Assembly (NCBI RefSeq): GCF_017306545.1
Contig: NZ_JAFKID010000007.1
Coordinates: 186,001-250,000, forward strand
Reading direction: 5' to 3'
Source of the DNA: Mesorhizobium sp.
GTDB taxonomy: Bacteria > Pseudomonadota > Alphaproteobacteria > Rhizobiales > Rhizobiaceae
DNA length: 64,000 nt
The translations under genes and the position numbers were made by a program. This document shows, in pieces, positions 20,101 through 27,589 of the stretch. Position 1 is the first letter of the stretch. The number at the start of each line of letters is the position of its first letter. The notes below the pieces were generated by a model. The model made no database searches, was not told the DNA's origin, and saw nothing but the letters and a program-made list of their open reading frames with translations.

Positions 20101-20348
20101 CGACGCAATGGTGGATCTCGCTGTCGTCGGCGATCGTCTTCGGCCTGTCTTTCGCCACTGTGCTGACGCTGGTGGTGACGCCGTCGATGCTGATGGTGTT
20201 CACCCGCGCGGCACCGAAAGAGGGCCAGCGGCGCGGCCTGTGGAGCCGGCTGTTCCGGCGCGGCAAGGCCAAGGCCGCCCAGGCGGAAGACGCTTCGGCC
20301 GAACCCGCAGCCGAACCGGCGGTCGCCTTTCCGAAGGCCGCTGAATAG
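17169..20348 (+). CDS. RND efflux transporter, inner-membrane permease (HAE1-type)
   Basis: A 1059-residue AcrB-family transporter. The proton-relay pair D397-D398 in TM4 (GMLVDDAIIVTEFAERR) is intact, which separates drug/HAE1-type pumps from other RND proteins. The N-terminal segment ARLTISVLLFLLLAGAIAY is TM1, and two large periplasmic loops follow TM1 and TM7. The Lys/Ala-rich C-terminus (after residue 1020) is a variable tail. ATG 17169 is used; the frame is open back into the adaptor gene. It forms an operon with the adaptor at 15962. A rho-independent terminator follows 22 bp after the stop. Confidence 0.94.
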   Translation: MDIVRLAIRNARLTISVLLFLLLAGAIAYQSVPKEAEPDVPIPMMYVSLIYQGISPEDSERLLLRPMETKLKSLKGLKEMRSAAFQGGGYVLVEFQPQTNLATALQDTRSKVQDAKADLPQAAEEPTVNEVNVSEFPVLVVTLSGHVPERVLTAAARELRDRIEEVPGVLEGDLQGSRDDLVEVIVDPVKLSSYGIQLDQLTQGVGASNSLVAAGNIEGSEGKYAVKVPSLIETPEDVANLPVVATPNAVVQAKDVATIRSTFKDAETITRLDGKPAIAIEVKKRIGANIVQTIEGAKAVADAFVKTAPPGMEVTYTQDKSVFVNQLLTDLQNHVMIAVILVFIVILYALSGRASLLIGLAIPSSFLMGILMLTLMGYTINMIVLFSLILAVGMLVDDAIIVTEFAERRMGEGMPREEAFALAAKRMAGPVIAATMTRIAAFSPLLFWPGIVGDFMKYLPITLIVTLAASMLYALVFTPTLGAKFAKAPVHGEEEHRDGLYMAVVKQAVRFPITVCVLTVALLVGVFMAYGKYGAGVEFFPNVEPDYGLLYVHARGNLSLAEMDAATKQAENRLLGWPGIKSVYTRVGKTQGGGQDIPEDVVGVIQYEFVDWRERKAANQILDDLRKAMAGIPGVDVEVRVPEAGPPTGKPIQIRLSAVDPEGLDKVAKTVAAHIAKVPGVIDVSDGLPPPGVDWALEVDRAKAAQYGISPMSVGTVVQLVTNGLKLSEYRPAGADKAVDIRLRLPEDRRTLSTLDELRVQTNQGAVPISNFVVRKPEPSVGILNRIDGARTVVVQGNVAAGKQVAAVQAEVTKAVAEMGLPSNVRWKLAGSNEDSAEASAFLSKAFGAAIFLIFLVLLAQFNKFTSVFLVLSCVVMATIGVFLGLLLTGEAFGIVMSGIGVIALAGVVVNNNIVLIDTYDRLREEGWDKMEAVLQTCRERARPVVLTAVSAILGVLPIAFGLGLEIFHHETTINAPSTQWWISLSSAIVFGLSFATVLTLVVTPSMLMVFTRAAPKEGQRRGLWSRLFRRGKAKAAQAEDASAEPAAEPAVAFPKAAE

Positions 20349-20369
20349 CCGCTCCGCCGCTTGAAGCAC

Positions 20370-20402
20370 AAAAGGTCGCCCGGAACCCCCGGGCGGCCTT
20401 TT
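20370..20402 (+). terminator. Rho-independent terminator of the RND operon
   Basis: AAAAGGTCGCCCGG and CCGGGCGGCCTTTT form a strong near-perfect stem around ACCC, followed by a short T run. It lies 22 bp after the transporter stop codon. Confidence 0.85.
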
Positions 20403-20444
20403 GCATTGAGATGCCATTGCAACAATCCAAGCGAGGGCCCTTCA

Positions 20445-20603
20445 ATGACGCTCAGCACCCTTCTCATCATCATTCTGATCCTGATTCTGATCGGCGCCGT
20501 ACCGAGCTGGCCGTATTCGCGCGCCTGGGGCTACGGACCCTCCGGTATCGTCGGCGTCATCCTGGTGATCGTCATTATCCTGCTTCTGATGGGACGGATC
20601 TGA
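20445..20603 (+). CDS. DUF3309 family small hydrophobic protein
   Basis: A 52-residue protein: an N-terminal hydrophobic segment (TLLIIILILILIGAVPSW), a central YSRAWGYGPSG turn, and a second hydrophobic segment (IVGVILVIVIILLLMGRI). This two-helix layout with the central Trp-Pro-Tyr/Trp-Gly-Tyr-Gly-Pro turn is characteristic of DUF3309 proteins, which are widespread in Proteobacteria and without known function. It starts at ATG 20445, just after the RND terminator, so it has its own promoter. It lies upstream of the convergent SDR-like gene. Confidence 0.85.
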   Translation: MTLSTLLIIILILILIGAVPSWPYSRAWGYGPSGIVGVILVIVIILLLMGRI

Positions 20604-20659
20604 CGGACCGTCGGTCCTGCGAGGCATCGCGGAGGGGCTCCCGCGGCGCCTTTGCCGTG

Positions 20660-21625
20660 TCAGGCCGCCTGCGCTTCGGCTTCCAGCCCGGCAACGGCTA
20701 TGCCGATGTCGACAAGGGCGGCGGCGACGGCCGGCTCCAGTGGCGTGTGCGGGACAGGCCCGATCAGGCTTGCCAGCCGATCGGAGACGAGCCTGTGTTC
20801 CTCGAAACGCAGGTAGGACATCGACACCAGCGCCCGCCACATCGGTACGAACGGGCTGCCGGCCCGCAGCACCCACCAGGGCAGCGTCGACAGTTTCAAG
20901 GGCCGGCCCACGGCCTTCTCGATCGCCGCCTTCATTTCGAGATCGGTAACGGCGTGGCCGGGGAAATGCAGCGCCTCGTAGGCGTCGAGCCCGTTGAGAT
21001 TCCGGGCGAGGGCGACGAAAGCGTCTGCATAGTCCGGCAGGTAGGTCCATTCGTGCACGAGGTCGACCGGGCCGGCGGCCGTGTAGACGCCCTTTTCCAC
21101 CCTGGAGGCCATGACCGTGTCGAACCAGCCGCCGCTGCCGGTGCCGCCGAAGAAATCACCGGCCCTGAGCACGACGGTGCGCACGCGGCCGGCTTCCGCC
21201 TCGGTGCGGAACAGCGTTTCCATGGCAACGCGGATGCGGCCCTTTTCGGTGGTCGGCCGGAAGGGCGTGTCTTCCGTCAGCAGCGCCGGCATCGGCTGGC
21301 CGAAATTGTAGACGGTGCCGGGGAAGACGTGCAGGGCGCCGTTCGCGCGGCAGGCGGCCATGACGTTTCCGGCCATCGGCAGGGCCGTGCTCCAGTCCGA
21401 ATAGACGGGGTTCAGCCCGTTGAAGACGATATCGGCGCCGGCCGTCGCCGCGGTCAGCGAAGCGAGGTCGAGCGCGTCGCCGGCGACGGCGGTGATGCCG
21501 GCAAGTTCTTTCGGCAGCTTGCCGCTGCGGGTGACGCCGACGACGTCGTAGCCGGCCTTCATGAAAGCCCTGGCGACGGTGCGGCCCAGCCGGCCGTTGG
21601 CGCCGAGAATTGCGATCCTGGTCAT
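20660..21625 (-). CDS. NAD(P)-binding epimerase/reductase-like protein (extended SDR fold)
   Basis: A 321-residue protein with the dinucleotide-binding glycine motif near its start (IAILGANGRLGRTVARAF), as in NAD-dependent epimerases and NmrA-like reductases. A Tyr-x-x-x-Lys catalytic pair is not clear: the region GTVYNFGQPMP has the Tyr without an obvious Lys four residues later. It may therefore bind rather than convert its substrate. It is divergent from the LysR-type regulator (98 bp between starts), which makes it the probable target of that regulator. The substrate is unknown. Confidence 0.8.
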   Translation of the reverse strand: MTRIAILGANGRLGRTVARAFMKAGYDVVGVTRSGKLPKELAGITAVAGDALDLASLTAATAGADIVFNGLNPVYSDWSTALPMAGNVMAACRANGALHVFPGTVYNFGQPMPALLTEDTPFRPTTEKGRIRVAMETLFRTEAEAGRVRTVVLRAGDFFGGTGSGGWFDTVMASRVEKGVYTAAGPVDLVHEWTYLPDYADAFVALARNLNGLDAYEALHFPGHAVTDLEMKAAIEKAVGRPLKLSTLPWWVLRAGSPFVPMWRALVSMSYLRFEEHRLVSDRLASLIGPVPHTPLEPAVAAALVDIGIAVAGLEAEAQAA

Positions 21626-21676
21626 GTCAGTGCTCCGTGCTTGCGTTGGGAGCCCAGATATGATCCACTCATGTTT

Positions 21677-21688
21677 GAATGAACATTC
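21677..21688. promoter_or_regulatory. Possible LysR operator in the divergent promoter
   Basis: A small palindrome GAATG-AA-CATTC sits in the AT-rich 98-bp region between the SDR-like gene and the lysR-type gene, where an autoregulatory LysR site would be expected. The motif is short and other AT-rich repeats are nearby, so this is only a candidate. Confidence 0.3.
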
Positions 21689-21723
21689 GCAAAAAATGAC
21701 GATTTAATATTCATTTTTGAACT

Positions 21724-22611
21724 ATGGCCGAACTGGACTGGAATCTCATCAGGAGCTTCGTCACGGTCGCCGAAACCGGCAGCCTGTCGGCGGCGGCGCG
21801 CCGGCTCGACGCCAGCCAACCCACGCTCGGGCGGCACGTTTCGGAACTGGAGCAGGCGCTCGGCGTGACCCTGTTCAGACGGGGCCGGCGCGGCTATGAG
21901 CTGACGGAAGCGGGGGCTGTGCTTTACGAGCGCGGCAGGACCGTCTCGGACGAGGCGGCCGCGTTTTCCAGGCTGGCGCTCGGCTCGGTCGAAGCGATCG
22001 AGGGCACGGTGCGTCTCGCCGCCAGCGACGTCGTGGCTGCCTATGTACTGCCCGACATCGTCGCGCGGCTGGGCGTCGAGGAACCCGGCATCGAGATCGA
22101 GATCGTCGCCTCGAACCAGGTCGAGAACCTGCTCAGGCGCGATGCCGATATCGCCATACGCATGGTGCGGCCGACGCAGAACGAATTGGTGGCGCGCAAG
22201 GTGACGGATATCGCGCTTTGCCTTGCCGCCACGACGACCTATCTGGATCGATGCGGGCGGCCGGGATCGCCATCCGACCTGCCCAGCCACCGGCTGATCG
22301 GCTTCGACCGCAGCGACGACATCATCCGCGGTTTTGCCGGCCTCGGCCTGTCGGTTTCCCGTAGCGCCTTCTGCGTGCGCACCGACAACCAGATCGTGGT
22401 CTGGCAAGCGGTGCGGGCCGGCGTCGGCATCGGCATCGGCCAGCAGCCGCTGGCCGCGCGGGAGTCTGCGGTGGAGATCGTCCTGCCCGGCCTGCCGCTG
22501 CCGGTGTTGCCGGTGTGGCTGGCCATGCATCGCGACGTTCGCACCGGCCTGCGCATCCGGCGGGTCGCAGACTTCCTCTACGAAGAGTTGAAGCGCTACT
22601 CGGCCGGCTGA
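21724..22611 (+). CDS. LysR-type transcriptional regulator
   Basis: A 295-residue regulator. The N-terminal winged helix-turn-helix has the standard sequence LIRSFVTVAETGSLSAAARR (residues about 7-26) then LDASQPTLGRHVSELEQALG. The effector domain starts near residue 90. It is transcribed divergently from the SDR-like gene and overlaps the convergent MFS gene by 16 bp at its 3' end. LysR regulators commonly control the adjacent divergent gene, here the putative reductase. The inducer is unknown. Confidence 0.93.
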   Translation: MAELDWNLIRSFVTVAETGSLSAAARRLDASQPTLGRHVSELEQALGVTLFRRGRRGYELTEAGAVLYERGRTVSDEAAAFSRLALGSVEAIEGTVRLAASDVVAAYVLPDIVARLGVEEPGIEIEIVASNQVENLLRRDADIAIRMVRPTQNELVARKVTDIALCLAATTTYLDRCGRPGSPSDLPSHRLIGFDRSDDIIRGFAGLGLSVSRSAFCVRTDNQIVVWQAVRAGVGIGIGQQPLAARESAVEIVLPGLPLPVLPVWLAMHRDVRTGLRIRRVADFLYEELKRYSAG

Positions 22612-23771
22612 GGCGCGAAATCGGCGTGGCGGGCGAGATCCGCCATGACGCATACGACGAGCAGGAAGCCGGCGAGCGCCATGAAGACCGACGAGAAGCC
22701 GACATGTTCGGCAGCAAAGCCGATGGCCGAAGGCGCCACCAGGATGCCGGAATAGCCCATGGTGGTGACGACGCTCATGCCGGTGCCGGCGGCCATGCCG
22801 GGCTGGTTGCCGCCGGCCGAGAACGCGATCGGCACCATGTTGGCGATGCCCAGGCCGCTGAAGGCGAAGGCCGCGATGGCCAGCCATGCCCAGGGCGACA
22901 GCGCCGCCACCAAAATCCCGGCGGCGGCGATCAGGCTGGACACGCGCAAGGTGGTGACGGCGCCGAAGCGGTTGCGCACGCTGTCGCCGGCAAAGCGCAT
23001 CACCGACATGGCGCCGGAGAAAAAGGCGAAGGCGAGGCCGGCGGTGGCGAGTTCGGCGCCGAGTTCCTGTTTGAGATAGAGGGCCGACCAGTCGAGGATC
23101 GCGCCTTCGGGGATCATCGAAAACAGCGCCAGGAGACCGACCAGATATACCGCCGGCGTCCGTGGCAGGGTGAATTTGTGATGCTCGTGACTGGCCGGCC
23201 GGTCGTCGGCGATCAGGTACCGGGCCGCTGCGAGCAGCAAGGCGGCTGCGACAACGGTAACGAGCGCGGCATGGGCGACCGGGCCGAAGGCCTGGATGGC
23301 GATGCCGCCGAGGCCGCCGCCGGCAAAGCCGCCGAGGCTCCAGAAGCCGTGCGAGGACGACATGACCGCCTTCGACAGCCGCCGTTCGACGGCGACCGCG
23401 TTGGCGTTCATTGCCACGTCCATGCCGCCGACCAGGCCGCCGAACAGATACATGGCCGGCGCCGCCAGGATGACGTTCGGCGCCAGCGCCACCAGAAGCA
23501 GGCCGAAGACGGCGACGGCGGCGAAGCCGCGCACGACGGCGCGCGAACCGTGGCGCGACATCAGGTAGCCGGACAGGGGCATGAAAGTCAGCGCGCCCAG
23601 GCCGAAAACCAGAATGAGCACGCCCAGCGTGAATTTCGAGATTTCGAGCCTGGCCAGGAAGACGGGAATCTGCGGCGCCCAGCTTCCGGTCAGGAAGCCG
23701 TTGATGAAGAACATCGCGGCGACTGCCCAACGGCCGCGAACGGCGTGTTGCAAAGTGTTCGGGGCTTCCAT
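22596..23771 (-). CDS. Major facilitator superfamily transporter
   Basis: A 391-residue carrier with about twelve hydrophobic segments. An MFS loop 2-3 motif is recognisable in LSGYLMSRHGSRAVVRGFAA. The sequence resembles YbjJ-like sugar/drug MFS proteins (SWAPQIPVFLARLEISKFTLG near the N-terminus), but the substrate cannot be read from the sequence. Its 3' end overlaps the end of the lysR gene by 16 bp in convergent orientation, so no separate terminator exists between them. Start ATG 23771 gives a normal cytoplasmic N-terminus. Confidence 0.88.
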   Translation of the reverse strand: MEAPNTLQHAVRGRWAVAAMFFINGFLTGSWAPQIPVFLARLEISKFTLGVLILVFGLGALTFMPLSGYLMSRHGSRAVVRGFAAVAVFGLLLVALAPNVILAAPAMYLFGGLVGGMDVAMNANAVAVERRLSKAVMSSSHGFWSLGGFAGGGLGGIAIQAFGPVAHAALVTVVAAALLLAAARYLIADDRPASHEHHKFTLPRTPAVYLVGLLALFSMIPEGAILDWSALYLKQELGAELATAGLAFAFFSGAMSVMRFAGDSVRNRFGAVTTLRVSSLIAAAGILVAALSPWAWLAIAAFAFSGLGIANMVPIAFSAGGNQPGMAAGTGMSVVTTMGYSGILVAPSAIGFAAEHVGFSSVFMALAGFLLVVCVMADLARHADFAPQPAE

Positions 23772-24002
23772 GAGGTTTCTCGCCGAAAAGGGGGACGGGC
23801 GGCAAATTAGATCGATTCAAAACGCAGTCAAGATCCACCTGGCCCAGAGCTTCGGGTTGCCGGTGAAGAATGGCAACAGTGACGGGCGGATGGCGCCGAT
23901 CGCGTCAAGCCGCCTTGACCCGTGCCGATCGGTCGGGCATCGAAGCGCCCGAATACGAAGCCAGCGGCAGTCGAGTCGCGGCAGCCACAAGCGGAGAAAC
24001 CG

Positions 24003-24266
24003 ATGGCCGACGATATCACCGAACCCACAAGCCAGACCGTCGCGGCCGGCCAGTTGCGCGCGTTCATCGAGCGCATCGAACGGCTGGAAGAAGAAAAGAG
24101 GACGATCGCCGACGATATCAAGGAAGTCTATGCGGAAGCCAAGGGCACGGGCTTCGATACCAAGGCGATCCGCACACTTATCCGGTTGCGCAAGAAGGAT
24201 CAGGCCGAGCGCGAGGAAGAAGAATCCATCCTCGATCTCTACAAGGCCGCCCTCGGCATGGCCTGA
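24003..24266 (+). CDS. gapR: DUF2312 family protein, GapR-like nucleoid protein
   Basis: An 87-residue protein, mostly a charged coiled coil ([20 protein letters not shown] followed by a Lys/Glu-rich helix), with the conserved [20 protein letters not shown] block of DUF2312. In Caulobacter the founding member, GapR, binds AT-rich overtwisted DNA ahead of polymerases and supports replication. The product has the normal length, and ATG 24003 fits family N-termini. It is convergent with msrB. Many rhizobial genomes carry more than one DUF2312 copy, so equivalence with Caulobacter GapR is inferred from family only. Confidence 0.88.
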   Translation: MADDITEPTSQTVAAGQLRAFIERIERLEEEKRTIADDIKEVYAEAKGTGFDTKAIRTLIRLRKKDQAEREEEESILDLYKAALGMA

Positions 24267-24416
24267 CCGGGGCTGCGGTCTGTGCCGCGGACATGCCTTG
24301 ACGGGTGACTGCGATCTGGCGGCCGCGCCATCCGATACAGTTACCTGCCTTCTGGGTATTGCTGGGGCAGCGTCGCCGTGTAGACGCGACAGCCGCGACA
24401 CGGACCGTATCCAGCG

Positions 24417-24445
24417 AGCGGCGGCCTTTCGGAATAGCCGCCGCT
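24417..24445. terminator. Possible bidirectional stem-loop between gapR-like and msrB genes
   Basis: A perfect 9-bp stem AGCGGCGGC / GCCGCCGCT with an 11-base loop lies just before the msrB stop in a convergent gap. It has no clear T-tract on either strand, so it is a weak terminator or mRNA-end structure. Confidence 0.45.
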
Positions 24446-24462
24446 TGCCGACCTGCGTCCTT

Positions 24463-24867
24463 TCAGGCGGCCGGCTCGAATTTCAGCGCGACACCGTTGA
24501 CGCAATAGCGCAGGCCCGTCGGCGGCGGACCGTCCGGGAAGACATGGCCGAGATGGCTGCCGCAGGTGGCGCAGTGGACTTCGGTGCGCACCATGCCGTG
24601 GCTGCGGTCCGTCGTCGTCTCTACCGAGCCGGGAACCGGATCGTTGAAGCTCGGCCAGCCGGTACCGCTCTCGAACTTCAGAGTCGCTTCAAACAGCGCG
24701 CTGTCGCAGCCGGCGCAATGGAAGGCGCCGGCGCGGTGCTCGTGCAGCAGCGCGCAGCTTCCCGGTCGCTCGGTCCCGTGGCCGCGCATGACGGCATATT
24801 GCTCCGGCGTCAGCAAAGCGCGCCATTCGGCATCGGTGCGGGTGACGGGATAGGTCTGGGTGTCCAT
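24463..24867 (-). CDS. msrB: Peptide-methionine (R)-S-oxide reductase
   Basis: Repairs oxidised methionine-R-sulfoxide in proteins. The 134 residues contain both zinc CxxC pairs (C51/C54 in HCAGCDSALF and C99/C102 in HCATCGSHLGHVF). The catalytic Cys122 is in LRYCVNGVALKF, where the usual RYCxN motif is kept. SGTGWPSF, the substrate-pocket block, is intact. ATG 24867 (MDTQTYPV) with AGGAG upstream is preferred to the longer open frame. It is a stand-alone gene, convergent with the DUF2312 gene. Confidence 0.96.
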   Translation of the reverse strand: MDTQTYPVTRTDAEWRALLTPEQYAVMRGHGTERPGSCALLHEHRAGAFHCAGCDSALFEATLKFESGTGWPSFNDPVPGSVETTTDRSHGMVRTEVHCATCGSHLGHVFPDGPPPTGLRYCVNGVALKFEPAA

Positions 24868-24976
24868 GGGATGCTCCTGCCTTTTACGGCCTGTTGTTGG
24901 CTGCGTCGCGGATTTCGCCTTAACATAGGCATTTGTTACAGTGTCGACCACTGCCGCGCCTCGAAGGATGCCCTGG

Positions 24977-26167
24977 TCAATGCCGGCGCGACAGTTCCTT
25001 TGTCGCCGCTTCCAGTCCCGCGAGGGTCAGCGGATACATGCGGCCGGCGAAGATGTCGCGCACCATGCCGATCGAATGCGTGTAGCCCCAATGCTTTTGC
25101 GGCGTCGGGTTGAGCCAGATCGCCTGCGGCCATTGAGCGAGCACGCGGGCGAGCCAGGTGGCGCCGGCTTCATTGTTCCAGTGCTCGACCGAACCGCCCG
25201 GCATGGCGATCTCGTAAGGGCTCATCGAGGCATCGCCGACGAAGACGACCTTATAGTCCGGCCCGTATTTGTTGAGCACATCGAAAGTCGGCAGCGTCTC
25301 GGAAAGCCGGCGGCGATTGTCCTTCCACACGCCTTCGTACAGGCAATTGTGGAAGTAGAAATATTCCATGTGCCGGAACTCGGCGCGGGCGGCCGAAAAC
25401 AGTTCTTCCACGCTCCGGATATGGTCGTCCATCGAGCCGCCGACATCGAAGAACATCAGAAGTTTCACCGCATTGCGGCGTTCCGGCCGCGTCCTGACGT
25501 CGAGATAGCCGTGCTCGGCGGTGGCGTGGATGGTGCCGGGCAGGTCGAATTCCTCGTCCGCGCCCTCGCGCACCCAGCGGCGCAGGCGCTTCAGCGCTAC
25601 CTTGATGTTGCGGGTGCCGAGCTCGACCGTGTCGTCGAAATTCCTGAACTCGCGCTTGTCCCACACCTTCACCGCGCGGCGATGGCGGCTCTCGTGCTGG
25701 CCGATGCGCACGCCTTCGGGATTATAGCCGTAAGCGCCGAAAGGCGAGGTGCCGGCGGTGCCGATCCATTTCGAGCCACCCTGGTGGCGGGCTTTTTGCT
25801 CTTCCAGGCGCTCTCTCAGCGTCTCCATGAGCTTGTCGAAGCCGCCGAGGGCCTCGACCAGCTTCTTTTCCTCGTCGGTCAGATGCTTTTCGGCGAGCTT
25901 GCGCAGCCAGTCTTCCGGCAGGTTGGCGATATCGATGCCGGCATCGCCAGAAAGCGCCTCCAGCCCCTTGAAGACATGCGAGAAGACCTGATCGAAGCGA
26001 TCGATGTGGCGCTCGTCTTTCACGAGAGCGGAACGGGCGAGGTAATAAAAACCCTCGACGTCGTAGTCGACCAGTCCACTCTCCAGCCCCTCCAGCAGCG
26101 AGAGATATTCCCTGAGCGAAACGGGGATTTTCGCCGCTTTCAGTTCGAGGAAGAAAGGGAGGAACAT
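24977..26167 (-). CDS. VWA domain-containing protein, CoxE-like
   Basis: A 396-residue cytoplasmic protein from ATG 26167 (MFLPFFLELKAAKIPVSLRE). The C-terminal half is a von Willebrand A-like domain beginning MFFDVGGSMDDH (about residue 245). The MIDAS motif is D-x-G-x-S rather than the canonical D-x-S-x-S, as is usual in this CoxE-like branch. Such proteins work with MoxR AAA+ ATPases in metal-cofactor insertion or complex assembly. The matching MoxR gene (27590-28429) is on the same strand but separated by three genes. The client is unknown. Confidence 0.86.
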   Translation of the reverse strand: MFLPFFLELKAAKIPVSLREYLSLLEGLESGLVDYDVEGFYYLARSALVKDERHIDRFDQVFSHVFKGLEALSGDAGIDIANLPEDWLRKLAEKHLTDEEKKLVEALGGFDKLMETLRERLEEQKARHQGGSKWIGTAGTSPFGAYGYNPEGVRIGQHESRHRRAVKVWDKREFRNFDDTVELGTRNIKVALKRLRRWVREGADEEFDLPGTIHATAEHGYLDVRTRPERRNAVKLLMFFDVGGSMDDHIRSVEELFSAARAEFRHMEYFYFHNCLYEGVWKDNRRRLSETLPTFDVLNKYGPDYKVVFVGDASMSPYEIAMPGGSVEHWNNEAGATWLARVLAQWPQAIWLNPTPQKHWGYTHSIGMVRDIFAGRMYPLTLAGLEAATKELSRRH

Positions 26168-26169
26168 GG

Positions 26170-26604
26170 TCAGGCCCGCCGGCCGGCCGGTACCAGGGTC
26201 CCCGCCAGTTTTCGCGCAGCGGCGAAGCCGGAAAACATGGCTGCCAGGAAAACCCAGGTGCTCAAATTGCCCAGACCGAGCGCCACCAGTGCCGGGCCCG
26301 GACAATAACCGCCCAAGCCCCAACCAATGCCGAAGATTGCCGCGCCGGCGACGAGCCGCCCGTCCACACGTGTCGCTTTCGGCAGGTGAAATTCCTCCGC
26401 CGCGAGAGGCCGCGGCCGCCTGAAGACGATACGATAGCCGATGAAGGCGACGATCACGGCGCCGGCCATGACGAAGGCCAGGGACGGATCCCACGGGCCG
26501 GCCAAGTCGAGGAAATTGAGCACCTTGGCCGGATTGGACATTCCCGAAACGACCAGTCCGATGCCGAAGAGCAGGCCAATCAGGAAATTCGCGACAAAAG
26601 CCAT
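26170..26604 (-). CDS. YeeE/YedE family (DUF6691) sulfur-transport half protein, C-type
   Basis: A 144-residue membrane protein with about four hydrophobic segments. The conserved family motif is GWGLGGYCPGPALVALG, whose Cys is thought to relay thiosulfate or sulfide in YeeE/TsuA-like transporters. It is 4 bp downstream of a second YeeE/YedE gene, so the two probably make one transporter as split halves. It ends 2 bp before the start of the VWA gene, giving tight coupling. No sulfur-oxidation or ArsR/BigR-type regulator gene, the usual companion, is visible. Confidence 0.85.
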   Translation of the reverse strand: MAFVANFLIGLLFGIGLVVSGMSNPAKVLNFLDLAGPWDPSLAFVMAGAVIVAFIGYRIVFRRPRPLAAEEFHLPKATRVDGRLVAGAAIFGIGWGLGGYCPGPALVALGLGNLSTWVFLAAMFSGFAAARKLAGTLVPAGRRA

Positions 26605-26608
26605 AGCC

Positions 26609-27037
26609 TCATCCTCCGACGACGTGGCGCATGAGGAACACAGTCACGAATGCGCTGGCCATGAATGTCGCGGTGGCGACCATCGACCGCCTCGACAAAC
26701 GCGACAACCCGCAGACGCCGTGACCGCTGGTGCAGCCGCTGCCGAGAGCCGTGCCGAAACCGACGATCAAGCCAGCGGCGGCCATCAGCGGCAGGTTTGA
26801 GGAAACCTCCTGCGCGACCGGATTTCCGCTGGCCAGTTCCACCGCGAAGGGAGCCGCGACCAGCCCGGCCACGAAGCAGACAGCCGTCAGGGTCGAACCG
26901 TCACGATAGGGCGGCAGCAGGCGGGCGGCGATGCCGCTGATGCCGGCGATGCGGCCATAAAACGCCATCAGGAGCACGGCCGAAAGGCCGATCAGTCCGC
27001 CGCCGAGCAGAGAAGCGATTGGTGTGAATTCGGTCAT
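26609..27037 (-). CDS. YeeE/YedE family sulfur-transport half protein, N-type
   Basis: A 142-residue membrane protein from ATG 27037 (MTEFTPIASLLGGGLIG). It carries the characteristic cysteine motif GSGCTSGHGVCGLSRLSRRS, in which two Cys line the conduit in TsuA-like thiosulfate transporters, and four hydrophobic segments. With the neighbour at 26170 it forms the common two-gene YeeE/YedE arrangement. A role in uptake of thiosulfate or export of reduced sulfur is inferred from the family. Confidence 0.87.
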   Translation of the reverse strand: MTEFTPIASLLGGGLIGLSAVLLMAFYGRIAGISGIAARLLPPYRDGSTLTAVCFVAGLVAAPFAVELASGNPVAQEVSSNLPLMAAAGLIVGFGTALGSGCTSGHGVCGLSRLSRRSMVATATFMASAFVTVFLMRHVVGG

Positions 27038-27066
27038 GGCTTTCTCTTTTCCGAACCCGCATTCCA

Positions 27067-27510
27067 CTATAGCAGATCGTACTCGATGAAGCCCGTCCGC
27101 CGCGCCACATGGTCGTACAGCCGTCGCGCCGTGGCGTTCGTCTCGTGCGTCATCCAGTAGACGTTGGCGACGCCGATCCCGGTCGCCTGCTGCTTGACCG
27201 CCGCAATCAGCGCGGCACCGACGCCCTTGCCGCGCGCCTCAGGATCGGCGAACAGGTCCTGCAAGTAACAGTTGTTGACCAGCGACCAGCAGGAGCGGTG
27301 GTAGAGATAGTGCGTCAGGCCGACGGCTTTGCCGTCCAGCAGCGCGATAAAACCCTTCGGCTCGAATTCGCCCGCCGTGAACAGGCGCTTCCAGGTGGTC
27401 TGGTAGACCTCCTGCGGCACCGTCGTCTTGTAGAACTCGAGATAGGCCGTCCACAGGCGGCGCCAGTCGGCGTGGTCGGTTTCCTGCAACGGGCGCACCG
27501 TGACTGACAT
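27067..27510 (-). CDS. GNAT family N-acetyltransferase
   Basis: A 147-residue protein with the GNAT fold. The acetyl-CoA pyrophosphate-binding loop is visible in DPEARGKGVGAALIAAVKQQ (R-x-x-G-x-G/A pattern), preceded by the beta-bulge strand NNCYLQDLFADP. ATG 27510 (MSVTVRPLQETDHADW) has GGAG about 7 bp upstream; two in-frame upstream starts at 27522 and 27543 are less likely. It lies on the minus strand between the MoxR gene and the YeeE pair, with short gaps on both sides. The substrate is unknown. Confidence 0.88.
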   Translation of the reverse strand: MSVTVRPLQETDHADWRRLWTAYLEFYKTTVPQEVYQTTWKRLFTAGEFEPKGFIALLDGKAVGLTHYLYHRSCWSLVNNCYLQDLFADPEARGKGVGAALIAAVKQQATGIGVANVYWMTHETNATARRLYDHVARRTGFIEYDLL

Positions 27511-27589
27511 GGCGTTCTCCATGGGGATATCGTTGCGGATCATCTCCTGCGGTCCCGCTTTCAGGCAACGGGCCAGCAGGCGAAAACGT

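Noticed and set aside
20381-20408. EcfG-like promoter before the DUF3309 gene
   Set aside because: GGAAC is followed after 17 bp by CATT rather than CGTT, and the sequence is the RND operon terminator.
17481-20417. 978-codon open frame opposite the RND transporter
   Set aside because: It is an antisense shadow of a gene with intact RND motifs; the translation is His/Asp/Arg-rich and unlike any family.
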